64,000 bases of DNA. It comes from Anastatus disparis (lineage: Eukaryota > Arthropoda > Insecta > Hymenoptera > Eupelmidae). The notes under the pieces were generated by a model. That model was not told the origin of the DNA. It searched no databases and was given only the letters and a program-made list of their open reading frames with translations. Made by a program: the position numbers and the translations under genes. Of the stretch, positions 25,632 through 37,100 are shown in pieces (positions within the stretch are counted from its first letter, which is position 1; every line of letters starts with the position of its first letter). Location: positions 1,798,001-1,862,000 of the forward strand of contig JAFFSR010000009.1 in the NCBI GenBank assembly GCA_017163975.1. Reading direction: 5' to 3'.

Positions 25632-28390
25632 TTATGTCTTGCATGGTCCACGATGCATAAAGTGAATACCTAAAATCAAAGATAAATCGAGATAAATCAT
25701 ATATTAAAATTGACATAAACCAACTTACAATAAGAATAGTTTTCACACAAATCTTCTCAAAATTTCAGAAAATAATTTTTTTTAAAAAGTGAGATCCATG
25801 TTATAGTGTTTGTCCAATAACTTTTGAAAAGACAATACGTGCACGCACATATCCATATACATATGTTAGCATTTTTAAGATTGCATTTTTTTTTAAAGTA
25901 TAATTATTAAATTTATTAAATTAAATAGTTTCAAATTTGATATTATATTTAAATATTGCCATTGAAATAGAATTATTTGGATTCCTTACGTAATCTTACG
26001 TAGGGAAGTTATGTAATCTAATTTATAAGTTACGTAATATGATTTTTTAATGTATTTAACGAAAATATGGACCAAATTCGGTTATTTATCGCGTAGGAGA
26101 TTTCTTACCAATTAGATTTGTACCAATTTGTTACGTAATTTTGTTACAAATTGTGTAAAATTGTCATTTATTATTGTGAAAATAGCAAAAAAGTGGAAAA
26201 AATTAAACACCGAAATTAAACTGAATAAGCATATTTTTAGATTTGTGACACAGAAATTTCAACGCATAATCTTAGGATTTATCTCTTAAATACTTAACTA
26301 TTGCAGTTTCAAATCTATATATTCAAAGAAGATAAAATCTTATATTAATTTATAAATAGTTATTTTTTGCTCTAACATGACTTACAAGGAGAGTGCATTG
26401 CATTTGGGTCTTGGATTTCCTTCTAACTTTGGGATAATTTTTCTTACATGAAATTATGAAAAAAGTCGCGTCTATTCGGTCCAACGCTCGATTTTTTACA
26501 GTTTTTAAGCTACTTATTCTATAAGGTTTTTACTCATTGCATATTAAAGTAGAGATTAAAACCTTTTGATTAAAAAAAACGTCCAAAAAGCTCAAGTTGT
26601 TCAAAAGGAAAAAAATTAAAATTAAATTGAATGAATGAAAAACAGACTAAAATACAGCATTTATTTTTTTTTGCATATTTTCAGCTAAATATTTGCGCTA
26701 TTTTTATTCCCTTATAACTTTTAAACAACTTGAGCTTTTTGGACACGTATTTTTTTAAATCGAGAGGTTTTAATCTCAACTTTAATATGCAATGAGTAAA
26801 AACCTTATAGAATAAGTAGTTCGAAAACTGTAGAACTATAAAGCGGATGCAAATTCTTTAGCAAAACAGACAAAACTGCTGATAACTCGGAAAAAATCGA
26901 GCGTTGGACCGAATGGACGCGGCTTTTTTCATGATTTTATGTTCGAAAAAATATCCTAAAGTTAGAAGAAAATGCAATGCACTCTCCTTGATAGTTAATA
27001 CTTATTTCTATTCGCAGTAATAAACGATATTTTTACGTAATAAAATTACATTACAAGTTTGCATTTTCTGTTTTGTAAAAAGTTAGCTAATTACAAAATA
27101 TGATAAAATATTTAAAATATAATGCAGTATTTTAGTTTTGTTATAATATTATAACGAAACGTTGCATTTGAATTTTATCATATACTCTTTTTTCAAGAGT
27201 TAATACTTTAAAAAATTACTTTAGATTTATTATAATTGGAATAGATTTTTTAAATATTTTTTAAGAATTTTGGTTGAGATTAAAAAAATTTTTTTATAAA
27301 TAATTTGACGATATAAAAACATGAACTTTCTTAATTTTAAATAGTGTACAACGAAATTCATTTTGAGATTGATTACCTAAATGCTTTAGAAGTTTAAAAT
27401 AAACTTTTCTTTTTATCAATCGTTATAAAAATTTCAAGTTCATATTTTCTCAATTATGATAAAATTAATATATTTAGATTTGAAAGTATACATTTCTAGG
27501 AATGAAATACTGCGAGTAATGCAAAAAAATAAAAGTTACTTCTAATCAATATATTTATCTCTTTCTCACATGTAAAAAAATAAAAGAGTATAGTCCGTGC
27601 AAAATGTAGTGAACTAGAATTAGTTTGAATGCTCTATGATTGAACGATAAAACACGGATTCAATGTTTTTGTTTAAAAACCTTTTTTAGAGTTTGTAAAA
27701 GATCCACTTTATAGAGAGCACGTACTCTCCTTGTCAGTAAAAAAAATAATTAATTAATTTAAAATAAATATAAAAATTTATGAAAATTTTCTTTCTTACT
27801 GTATTTATGACATCTGTCAGCACACTGGAGCATTCCAAGATTTGGATAAGTGACTCCGTTGTTTCCGCAAACTGGATTTAAATCATCTGTCGTGGCACAT
27901 ACGCAACCCTCAGGTAACAGCGGTTCTTGACCAAAAGATCCGAAGACCATCAGCGCTAAAATCACTAAATACTTCAAGTAAATTAATCATTTCATATTGT
28001 TATCCACTGGAAATTTTTTAACAATTTTTAAAATTTATTAAAAATATTTTATTTAACATATACAAATTTTTAACATCAAATTGATTGTTTATTATTTATG
28101 TTTACTTTAAATGAAATATAACAAAATGCAAAATTATTTATTATTGATATTTAATTGCAGTATAATAGTAAAATAAATTTTTTTTTATTTTAACATAATA
28201 TGATTAACCACTGACAAATTAATTTAGTAATAAATATTGCACAGATTTATTCTGAATTTAAGTAGTCTTTTTACAAACTGCATAAATTCAAAATAAAATA
28301 AATATTTTGGTATAAGAAATGATGTTTAATTCAGTAATATTTAATCTTACCCGTAGAGATTATCAGAATGATAGAAAGTTGTTTTGACAT
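25632..28390 (-). CDS. Secreted single-domain Kazal serine protease inhibitor (gene 1)
   Basis: Kazal proteins inhibit serine proteases by presenting a rigid loop to the active site; this one should be secreted. Exons: 28390-28351 (ATG at 28390-28388), 27955-27800, 25669-25632 (TAA at 25634-25632). The total is 234 nt, 77 aa, with phases 1 and 1. Residues 1-23 form a signal peptide (MSKQLSIILIIST, then ALMVFGSFGQ). The six Kazal cysteines are at 31, 33, 43, 58, 62 and 75 around the hallmark NPVCGNNGVTYPN; the last exon supplies the sixth Cys in RGPCKT. By alignment to classical Kazal loops the P1 residue is probably Asp37, but the non-classical spacing between Cys2 and Cys3 makes this uncertain. 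Intron 2 is 2.1 kb and contains a 606-bp foldback element. The gene is divergent from Kazal gene 2, which starts 1.6 kb away. Confidence 0.85.
26385..26990. mobile_element. Foldback element, caaggagagt family, complete copy
   Basis: Two long arms are near-perfect reverse complements: the left begins caaggagagtgcattgca and the right ends tgcaatgcactctccttg. Shared landmarks in both arms include gtccaacgctcgatttttt, a ctcattgcatattaaag block and a ccaaaaagctcaagttgtt block. Arms are roughly 270 bp with a short loop. There is no transposase. It lies within intron 2 of Kazal gene 1. A related half-copy is at about 32280-32606 and a degenerate one at about 52850-53300. Confidence 0.8.
27719..27737. 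repeat. Isolated terminus of the caaggagagt foldback family
   Basis: The sequence cacgtactctccttg matches the terminal motif of the element at 26385-26990, but no long arm follows it. It may be a remnant or solo end. Confidence 0.3.
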
Positions 28391-29856
28391 TGTAGTGTAT
28401 TTTTGATATGAGTATTTTTAATTTTGCGAGTATTAATATATCGGAGAAGTGTAGCTGTCGTGGCGCTCGCTAATGAAGTAGAAGTATCACTGTTTCAAGT
28501 ACAGCAACCAATATCCAAAGAATATACATTGAAAGATGATCTTCTACGCGTTATTACAATGTTTATCTTTATGAAAGAGCGAGATAGAAAAAAAGAGAGA
28601 GAAAAAAAAGAGTGGACGAGAAATAGAAAGAGAAAGAGAATTGATTTGAATTATCAATTTAAATGATTTGAATTGTAAATACTTTTTTATATTTCTATAC
28701 TTACGAAAACAACATCTACTTATGTAAATTAAGTCACTACAACAATGACACGTGCTCAAAATAAACTGCTATAAATTTATTCAAATTCATTAAAAATTTA
28801 TGTTTCAATGAAAAACTTTATAGATGCGTAGAATACTTATATTTTCCTGATTTTATTAGAATTTTCCAATTTAACAAAAATAGGATAGAAAATTAAAATA
28901 AAAGAATATTGATTTTCAAGATTATTTACTTGTTTCACCTTTATTTTTTTAAACATTTTTGGAAATTACTTTAAAAAATATTTTAGAACAACAGTATTAC
29001 CTGTTAATTCTTTTCATTTAATTTGAATTTTCACTGTTTTTTAAATCTTATAATACTAATAATATTAAATATTATTAGAATAATTTTTTAACCAAAGCAA
29101 TTGATATTGTTTAACTTTCATGTATTATGATTTTAAATTAGTTCTTAGAATATTTAATTAACAAAGAAACTTAGCATTATTTCATTGATAAAAGATTTGT
29201 AAATTATTATTCTCATTTCGTTTTTATAAGTTAACATTCAATTAAGTAAAACATGTTATTGAATTTGATATGCATTTGAAATAAATTTTTTAAATGAAGT
29301 AGTATTAAATTGACTGAAAAATTAATAGTTTAAAAATTTCATAAATCGAAGTTGATATGGAAGAAATCCTTTTATCGATTTTTATCGATTAATGTATAAG
29401 ATGTGCGTCAATATGTTTTCAAACTTACTATTTTACCAACAAAAGGATAGTTTATTTAAATGATTTACATTATATTAACAATTTTATATATAATAAAGTA
29501 ATATCTGTGTTACTGTAGTTGAATATTGTGTAATTATTTTTATATGAAAAATTCATTATAAACAAATCCTATACACATACAAGAAATGATTAAAGTTCTT
29601 TAAAATGTTTCTTAAATTTCCTATGAAAAACTATCAATGTTAGGATTACTAATGCGGGTATTTACAAATTACAGAAAACTGGTTTCATTTAAAACGATAA
29701 GTTGTTTTATAAATAAAATTATAAGAAAATAAATTATTGATTTTGCAATGAAAAAAAAAAAGTCAACGTTATTAGAAACGTCGTATGGAATAGTATCATA
29801 ATGATGGTACCTGCAACAATTTTAATAAGTTTTAAGAATCTGTATAAGAGGAAAAC
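28391..29856. other. Divergent intergenic region between Kazal genes 1 and 2
   Basis: This 1.5 kb presumably holds both promoters. A GA-rich low-complexity stretch occurs at about 28570-28640. An 80-codon open frame at 28424-28666 (plus) largely consists of this repeat and overlaps the expected promoter of gene 1, so it is rejected as a gene. Confidence 0.45.
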
Positions 29857-29891
29857 TATAAAAGCAAACGATCTTGTGGTTTCCTCTCAGT
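29857..29891 (+). promoter_or_regulatory. Core promoter of Kazal gene 2 (TATA box plus initiator)
   Basis: TATAAAAG at 29857-29864 is followed by TCAGT at 29887-29891. The distance from the TATA T to the initiator A is 32 bp, the usual arthropod spacing. The ATG follows at 29968, giving a 5' UTR of about 79 nt. Confidence 0.7.
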
Positions 29892-29967
29892 CTGGTTTTG
29901 TCTAGTTTATGCAGATCTTGCTTGGGATTTTAAAGATATTGATTCTCGAAAGATTCTTCGAGCCAAG

Positions 29968-31627
29968 ATGACGCGCTCTGTGTTGACTTGTTTTTTATTG
30001 TTTATCAGTGAGTTTCTTTCCTTGTACATACATAATGTTACATTTTTTTCTTTTTTTTTCATAAGGTAATGTAAAAAATTGAATTAAAATTTACTTTTTG
30101 CTCATGTAAGTTTTTGTGAAAGAAAAAACTTCATTTTTTTAAACAAAGTTGATAAAGAATTCTATTTACTGATGTATTTATTAATAATAAAATAAAGAAG
30201 CAAATAAATTACTCGACTGGAAATCCCCTTAGTAAGCTTATAATTAACGCTACCGTTTATAAAGTATTTGTAAATATGAGATCACACTGTTACACATAAC
30301 TTCAATCATAAGAATAGAATCTAATATTAGACATTGTAAGAATTAATACGAAATTCCGATACTTGACTTATTTTTTAATGATCATCTAAGAATTTCCAAA
30401 GATAGAATGGATATATTGATCATAGTAAAATATTTTTCATGTGGATCTTCAAGGTCGTTTTAAAGTATATTAATCTATTCAAAATTTAGAAATTTTATTA
30501 ATCTATTCAATATTTTGGAATTTCATTGAAAAACTTTTATTTATATTTCAGTTTTCACGGGCTTCTGCCAGTCACAGGTAAGAATCTACAAAACAAGTAA
30601 TGAAAATTTTTGAAGTTTAGAATTTTAAACTTTTCAAATATCACTTCTAACACTCACATTATCTAGCAATTTAATGTTTTAATAAATAGTTATTGAAAAT
30701 TTTAAATTAACACATTTTATTTTATCAGCTATGAAAAATGCTTGGTTTTATATAATAATTATTCTGATATTTATTGCAAAATACCGGCACATATTTGTAT
30801 ACTTATTGTATGCATGGAAGATAAGTTTTAGTATGCATATCATAAACTTTATAATACATATGATAATTTCCTCGTGTATATACTAATTTTTACATAGAAT
30901 TTCAAAATAAAACCTCAAAGTCAAAATAAAATATGATAATTTTACTCGGTGAATTTCTCTTAAGTAAATTTTAATAAAATATAAATTTGATAATTTTAAA
31001 AAATTTTGATTAAAGAATTCCTTCTCGCCTCAAGACGGTTTCTTGTTTCCGGGCGAAGCAGACCGGTCCGATAAATATCCATTAGATCCAAACTCGGGCC
31101 GTACGACTAAGCGACCTTCCACCGCAACAGAACCCACGCCCACTACTACTTCAGCAGCATCAGAAAGTGCTTATGCACAATGTATTGCAAGATGCCGGGT
31201 ACATTTATTTAAATTATTTTAATAACTTTATACAAATTTATCCTTCTTTTTTATTTGACATTTATGCTTCTTTAGTATTTAATATTAAAATTATTTTAAA
31301 AATTTCTTAAAATCACAAAAAAAATTGAATTTTATTTTTTATTTAGTGTTTATTAGTATTTAATATTGAAAAAATAAATGGTCTTTGTTTGATTTTATTA
31401 GTCGACGTCCGAATACAATCCACTCTGTGGAACCGACAATACTCAATATTCAAATCCAGGAAGATTAAGCTGTGCAAAAGCCTGTGGAAGAAGTAAGCAT
31501 TGCATATATGATAATTTTTTTATAAGTGATTAAAAAAAATGGCAATATATAAAATTTTAATATTTATTTTTTAGACGTTGAAATTCGAAACTATGGTTCG
31601 TGCAACACCGACGGCGTGAGAGGATAA
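29968..31627 (+). CDS. Secreted Kazal serine protease inhibitor with Thr/Pro-rich linker (gene 2)
   Basis: The predicted role is extracellular inhibition of a serine protease. Exons: 29968-30007, 30552-30577, 31016-31198, 31402-31492, 31575-31627; total 393 nt, 130 aa, all phases consistent. The first two exons encode a signal peptide (MTRSVLTCFLLFI..., ending near GFCQSQ). Residues 23-77 form a linker with charged and Thr/Pro/Ser-rich parts (TATEPTPTTTSAAS), likely O-glycosylated. The Kazal cysteines are at 78, 82, 92, 107, 111 and 123, around EYNPLCGTD and YSNPG. The predicted P1 is Ser86. The exon 3 acceptor (31015) has a poor pyrimidine tract but is the only one keeping the frame open. 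An AATAAA lies near 31763. Exon structure matches gene 3, so the two are tandem duplicates. Confidence 0.88.
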
Positions 31628-34046
31628 AAAATTAAAATATTCATATTTCATGACATCATACATCGTAAATTCATCATAAAATAGCTTGTTTTTCAATTTA
31701 AAAGACTGTTGTAAATCATGGTATAAATATACTTATCAATTATTATATTTAGAAATATTTTGAATAAAACGATTTTTACTATCAAAACTTTTTACTTTAA
31801 TTTTTCAAAATATTCAAATTATTATAAGAATACTTAAATTTAAATTATAACTTTTCAAATCCATACTAAACTGCATTGAATATTGAAAAAAATAATTTAT
31901 ATTTTTTACTTAATCAGAACGTTTATCTAGAATTACGTTTTTCATGATGTTCGAAAGCAATTGACGCATGAAATAAATATAATTATAAGCAATTGACGTA
32001 GAAAATGTTTTTCTTAACGTGTCCTTAAATTGTAATGATATTTTGTCATAATCTTAAAAGAAAATCCCAAATGACGCAATGAATTTTTCATCACAAAAAA
32101 ATAACTTTTATTATTTGATTTTCGAAAATATTTACTATTAATTAGAAAAGTTATAATTTTTTAGTTATCAATTTTATTTGTTTAAAAAGCTGAAGTTCAA
32201 AAGTTTTAAGAGAATAAAAATAGTGCAAATATTTAGATAAAAATATGCATAGAAAATGAAAATTGCATTCAGCTGCATTTTAATCTAAATTTCATTTTAA
32301 TTTTCATCCCTTCATAACTTTTGAATGATTTTAGCTTTTTGAACACGTTTTTTCTTAATCGAAAGTTTTTAATCTCAACTTTAATATGCAATTAATAAAA
32401 ACCTTTTAGAGTAAGTACTTAAAAAAATGTACAATCATAAAAAAGATGCAAATTTTTAAAAATTTAGACAAAACTGATGATAACTTGGCAAAAATTGAGA
32501 GTTGCACCGTAGGAATAAAGTTTTTTTCATAATTTTATATAAGAAAAAATATCTCAAAGTTGGGAGAAAATCCGAGACTTAAGTGTCATAACCTCTCCTT
32601 GTTAGTCCAACACCATTTCAGTGCATGAGTAGATTTTTGAGGTCTTATATCTCTGGAACTAAAGGTATGCTCAATTCCAAATTTTGAAAATATTTATGTT
32701 TTATCATGAACAATCATTTAGTCATAAATTATAATCCTTTTATTGAAGGTGACCGAAAAATTGATTTTTGCTCTTTAAAAAACTGCTGTTATTATGTAAA
32801 CCATCTTTCTCAAATATATATTTTAATATTTTTAATAATGTCAAATTGAATAACATTTAATACAAATACTTATAATTACAATATTTATATTTTTATCTAT
32901 ATACACTTGACTTACATTTAAATTTAAATTAATGTGCCAATATGACTGACACTCAAAATAGCACAAGGTATTAAGTAAATTAGACGATTATTATATGAGT
33001 AAAAAAGGAAGCACTAAAATTTTGTAATAAGTAATGCTGTCATATTTGGAATACAATGCTTTTTTTGTGTGAGCTCGAATTCGTTCTCGTAGAAAAATTA
33101 TTTTAGTGGAAAAATTGTCATCCTACTCTAATATTCTTCGCTATTTTATGTTTCGGATCTTTCGAATAAAACCGGCAGTTGTGATTGTCAAAAATTTACA
33201 CCTGTTATATTCTAAATAAGTACAACACATATCGATTTGCTATCGATCAAACTAATCTAAATACAAGCAGTAAAAACTTTTAATTTAAAATTCATGCTGA
33301 TAGTTCCTTTTGTTAATTTAGCTAACTATCGTACAAGTTAATAAAAAAACAGCTGTGACCACCAGTGTGACGATTTAATAAGGAAACACATGTTTTTTTG
33401 TTAATTACAATAACTTCTATTTGGTTTCTTTATAAAGAATGAAAATATGATATTATAGTTCTTGAAAATAGAAAAATAAACTTCATTTCAATGGAAGAAT
33501 AAAACAAAATGTATTATTGAAAATTGACACATATTTTATTCCAAGAGTTGAATTATTAAAAATATATGAAGAGTATGTTAATAGTTTTGTTCTTTATATA
33601 AAATAAAATTTTGAATTCATTTTTTCCTCAAAGTGAAAATTGCTTTCCTGTTATTGAAAAGTATAAATACTGAACATTATTCTTTATAAAAGAATGAGTT
33701 TCTGAGGAAAAAGTAAGGCAAGTATATTATTCGTTTAAAAAAAATGAACTTTTATAATGTTTGCATTGATTTTTGTTAATTTTAACTGCTTTTCGATAAA
33801 AATATTCGTTTATTTTAAAAAATCAATAATATGACAATGAATGAACGTTACGTAAACTATCATTTTACATGTTAATTATAATTTTGTTCACAAATGATTT
33901 AAAGGTATTTTGAATTTTATATTAAACAAATGAAATAAAACAATTGTTTTTATTTACTCAACTGTATAAAGGTGATAAAAAATTCTTATCTGCATTTATT
34001 TTTTGAAACCATTGAAATTACAAGATAGGATACCTACGTATCGGAC
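31628..34046. other. Intergenic DNA between Kazal genes 2 and 3
   Basis: This is AT-rich. It contains the half-copy of the foldback family (32280-32606). No further Kazal exon was seen, and the rest is unremarkable. Confidence 0.45.
32280..32606. mobile_element. Foldback element, caaggagagt family, half copy
   Basis: This matches the right half of the element at 26385-26990 with substitutions: gctttttgaacacgtt, then taatctcaactttaatatgc, then aaaaaccttttagag, and the terminus acctctccttg. The left arm is missing. It is diverged, hence older than the 26.4-kb copy. Confidence 0.65.
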
Positions 34047-34054
34047 TATAAAAT
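34047..34054 (+). promoter_or_regulatory. TATA box of Kazal gene 3
   Basis: TATAAAAT lies 115 bp before the ATG at 34162. In Kazal gene 2 the TATA box is 111 bp before the ATG, so the promoter layout is conserved between the duplicates. A good initiator match is not obvious here. Confidence 0.5.
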
Positions 34055-34161
34055 AGTTCGTGCTTTGTCATCGCATGCATAAAAGTACGTGATTTTTAAA
34101 ATAAACGTTTGTTACATTTTTTGCGTTAATTTTAAAATTTGATTTTTTTAGTACGACAAAA

Positions 34162-37100
34162 ATGAAGCAACACGTTGTGGCTTTGGTTTTATTTTTCGCC
34201 AGTGAGTAATTGGATTTCGTTTTTTATTATATATTTTACTGTGAACTAATTAAAAGATTTCTAAATACTTTAAATAAAATTGTAACATATGTTAAAAAAA
34301 TAGAAAAAATTCCATATTGATAAATTATAATACAATTTATCTATAGATAGTTTTATAGTGTATTGAAAAATTTTAAAGAATAAATAATTGTGATTTGTAA
34401 TTTTGTCTAATTTCAAAATGACAAAATTTAAGAATAAGTAAACAATATTTTAAAAAAAGATTTACATTTTTATGTTAACTTTGATGCAAATAAAATGTAA
34501 ATATAGAATTAAAATTTTGATAAAAAACGAGGAAAACGTATGTTTTTATAATTAGCATTGTAAATTACTGTAAAATAAAATGCAACCAAAAATTTATTTT
34601 TCACTTTTGTAAGAATTTTTAATTGATTATCATCATCGATTGTAATCATTATTAAAAAAGTTATTTACAATGTTCCTGTCAGATTTGCGACATTTTTCTT
34701 AGTTGTTAAATAAAGATTATGTGTCCTTTCTTCGCGGTACGCGCTCCATATATAAAATAGGGCTTCTAAAACTTATTAGCTCAGATTAGACCGTGACCTC
34801 TTTGAGTGCGCATCGGCAGTTTTATAAAAGGACGAAAGCTTGTACCGTCTTTGTTGAAATAATAAGTCTTTCTGTACGCACCTCATCCTTATAACTTTTA
34901 AATATATTTTTATTCTTATTGTGTTCTTCAAAATTACGCATTTATTTATTTACCCGTTCCTATTAACTTAACAATTTTGGCGACCGTGACAGGACGGGGT
35001 TCAGTGTTTTGTGTGTAATTTTTGAAGTTTTAAGTGCATTTTGCTGTCATTTAGAATAAAAATGGAAAAAGCCAAGAAAATGAGAACCGCGCAACGTGCC
35101 GCGTTTACGAAGACATTGAATTCGTTAAACGAACTTTTCGCCGACGAAGCTAATTTAGATATCGATCGGATAACCGTGGTTTTTGAAAATTTGGTTGAAA
35201 AAATGACAGATTTGGATTCGAGCTCTAAACATGTAATTAATTTACTGATTGATACTGACGCGGATGGTGGTGCAATTCAGAAAGAATATGATGATGCCGA
35301 TCATTATAAGAACAAGTTTCTTGATGTTAAATTAAAGGTTACCAACTCTTTGAAAAGAGTGAATACACAGTCTCTAAATTCAGTGGCACCTGTTGTGCAA
35401 ATAGACAATAAAAAGACATATAAATTACCAAAAATTGAACTGTGTAAATTTAGTGGTGACATACGCGAATGGCTTCAGTTTTGGAGCTTGTTCAAAAAGA
35501 TCCATGAAGATGGAAATATTACCAATGAGGATAAATTCCAATATTTAATACAAGCTATGGTGCCGGATTCACGCGCAGCAGAACTAGTCAGAAGTTTTCC
35601 GCCTACAGGAGAAAATTACAATAAAGTAATTGATAGTTTGAAAAGTCGGTTTGGTAATGAAAATTTGCAAATCGAAGTTTATGTGCGTGAACTTTTACAG
35701 CTTGTATTGCAAAACGCGTTGAAGTCTAAAAGCCTTCCTCTTTCTAGTTTATATGACCGAATTGAGTCGCATTTAAGAGCGCTTGAATCGCTCGGCGTCA
35801 CTACGGATAAATGTGCCGCGATGCTTTATCCTCTAGTGGAATCGTCGCTGCCTGAAGAATTATTACGCGCGTGGCAAAGAAGCAGTTATATAAATAATGC
35901 TACGGTGCAAGATAGAGAAAATTCTTCGGATCAGTGTAAAGATCGTTTGGCTCAATTAATTAAGTTTATAGAGGGAGAAGTACAAAATGAACTGCGCATA
36001 TCTATGGCCGTTAAAGGTTTTGACTTAAAGAATGATACGGTAGAGCACAGAAAGTCCAAAACGCGCAACGAGCATAAAGACGTTCCGAGTGCTATAGGTT
36101 TGCTTACAGCAAATAAAGAAAAAGTGTATAAGTGTATATTCTGCAGTTCGTCGGAACATAAGAGTGCTAACTGTGAGAATGCAAAAAAGATGAGTTTATC
36201 AGAGAGACAAGAATTAGCTAAGAAAAATAATGCATGTTTTAACTGTTTATATATTGGACACAATTGCAATAAATGTCGTGTAAAGTTGTGCTGCGCTTGG
36301 TGTTCGCGTAAGCACGTTATTTTAATGTGTCCAAATTTTGATAAAAAAGACAGTGTAAAAAGTGAAGTTACAAATAAAAAACATGATAGTGAAACTTTAA
36401 ACAAAACAGAAAAAAGTGTCAATGTTCTCTCTGCTTTTACTTTCTGCGACAATCCAGAAGTGTTTTTACAAACGATATGCGTGAAATTGATAAACGGAAA
36501 TAATGAAATGTTAGTTCGCGCTATTATTGACTCAGGTTCGCAGAAATCGTACATCACAAAGGACGCGGCGTCAAAAATAGGTTATGACGCCATTGAAGAA
36601 ATGTTAATAAGTCACTCGCTTTTCGGTGGTAATAAAACGGACGTTATAGCACATAAAAAGTATCGTGTTCAATTGGATAGCTTAGTTGATAGCTATAGTT
36701 GCAGTTTTGTTGCTTTAGATCAAGAAATTATTTGTCGACAAATTCCACTAACAAGGAACGGCCCGTGGTTCGACGAATTAAAAAATTTGAATATTTCCGT
36801 TAGCGATATTCAAAACAAGGACAAAACGATATCCATTCTCATAGGCGCTGACATCGCCGGTCGTTTATATACAGGAAAAAGACATGAGCTTAGTAATGGA
36901 TTAGTCGCCATCGAGACTTTGCTTGGTTGGACTGTTATGGGTTCTTTTTCTCAAACCGAAAAACGCGAGGATACAATTTTCACTGCAATATCGATGTTTG
37001 CCAATGTTGACGTAATTTCTAACATGTGGTCTTTAGATGTCTTAGGAATACAAGATCCTTTAGAGAAAAAATCCCAATCAGACTATAATAAAGAGATTGT

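Noticed and set aside
28424..28666. 80-codon plus-strand frame between Kazal genes 1 and 2
   Set aside because: Its second half is a GA-rich low-complexity repeat and its start lies over the expected promoter of Kazal gene 1.
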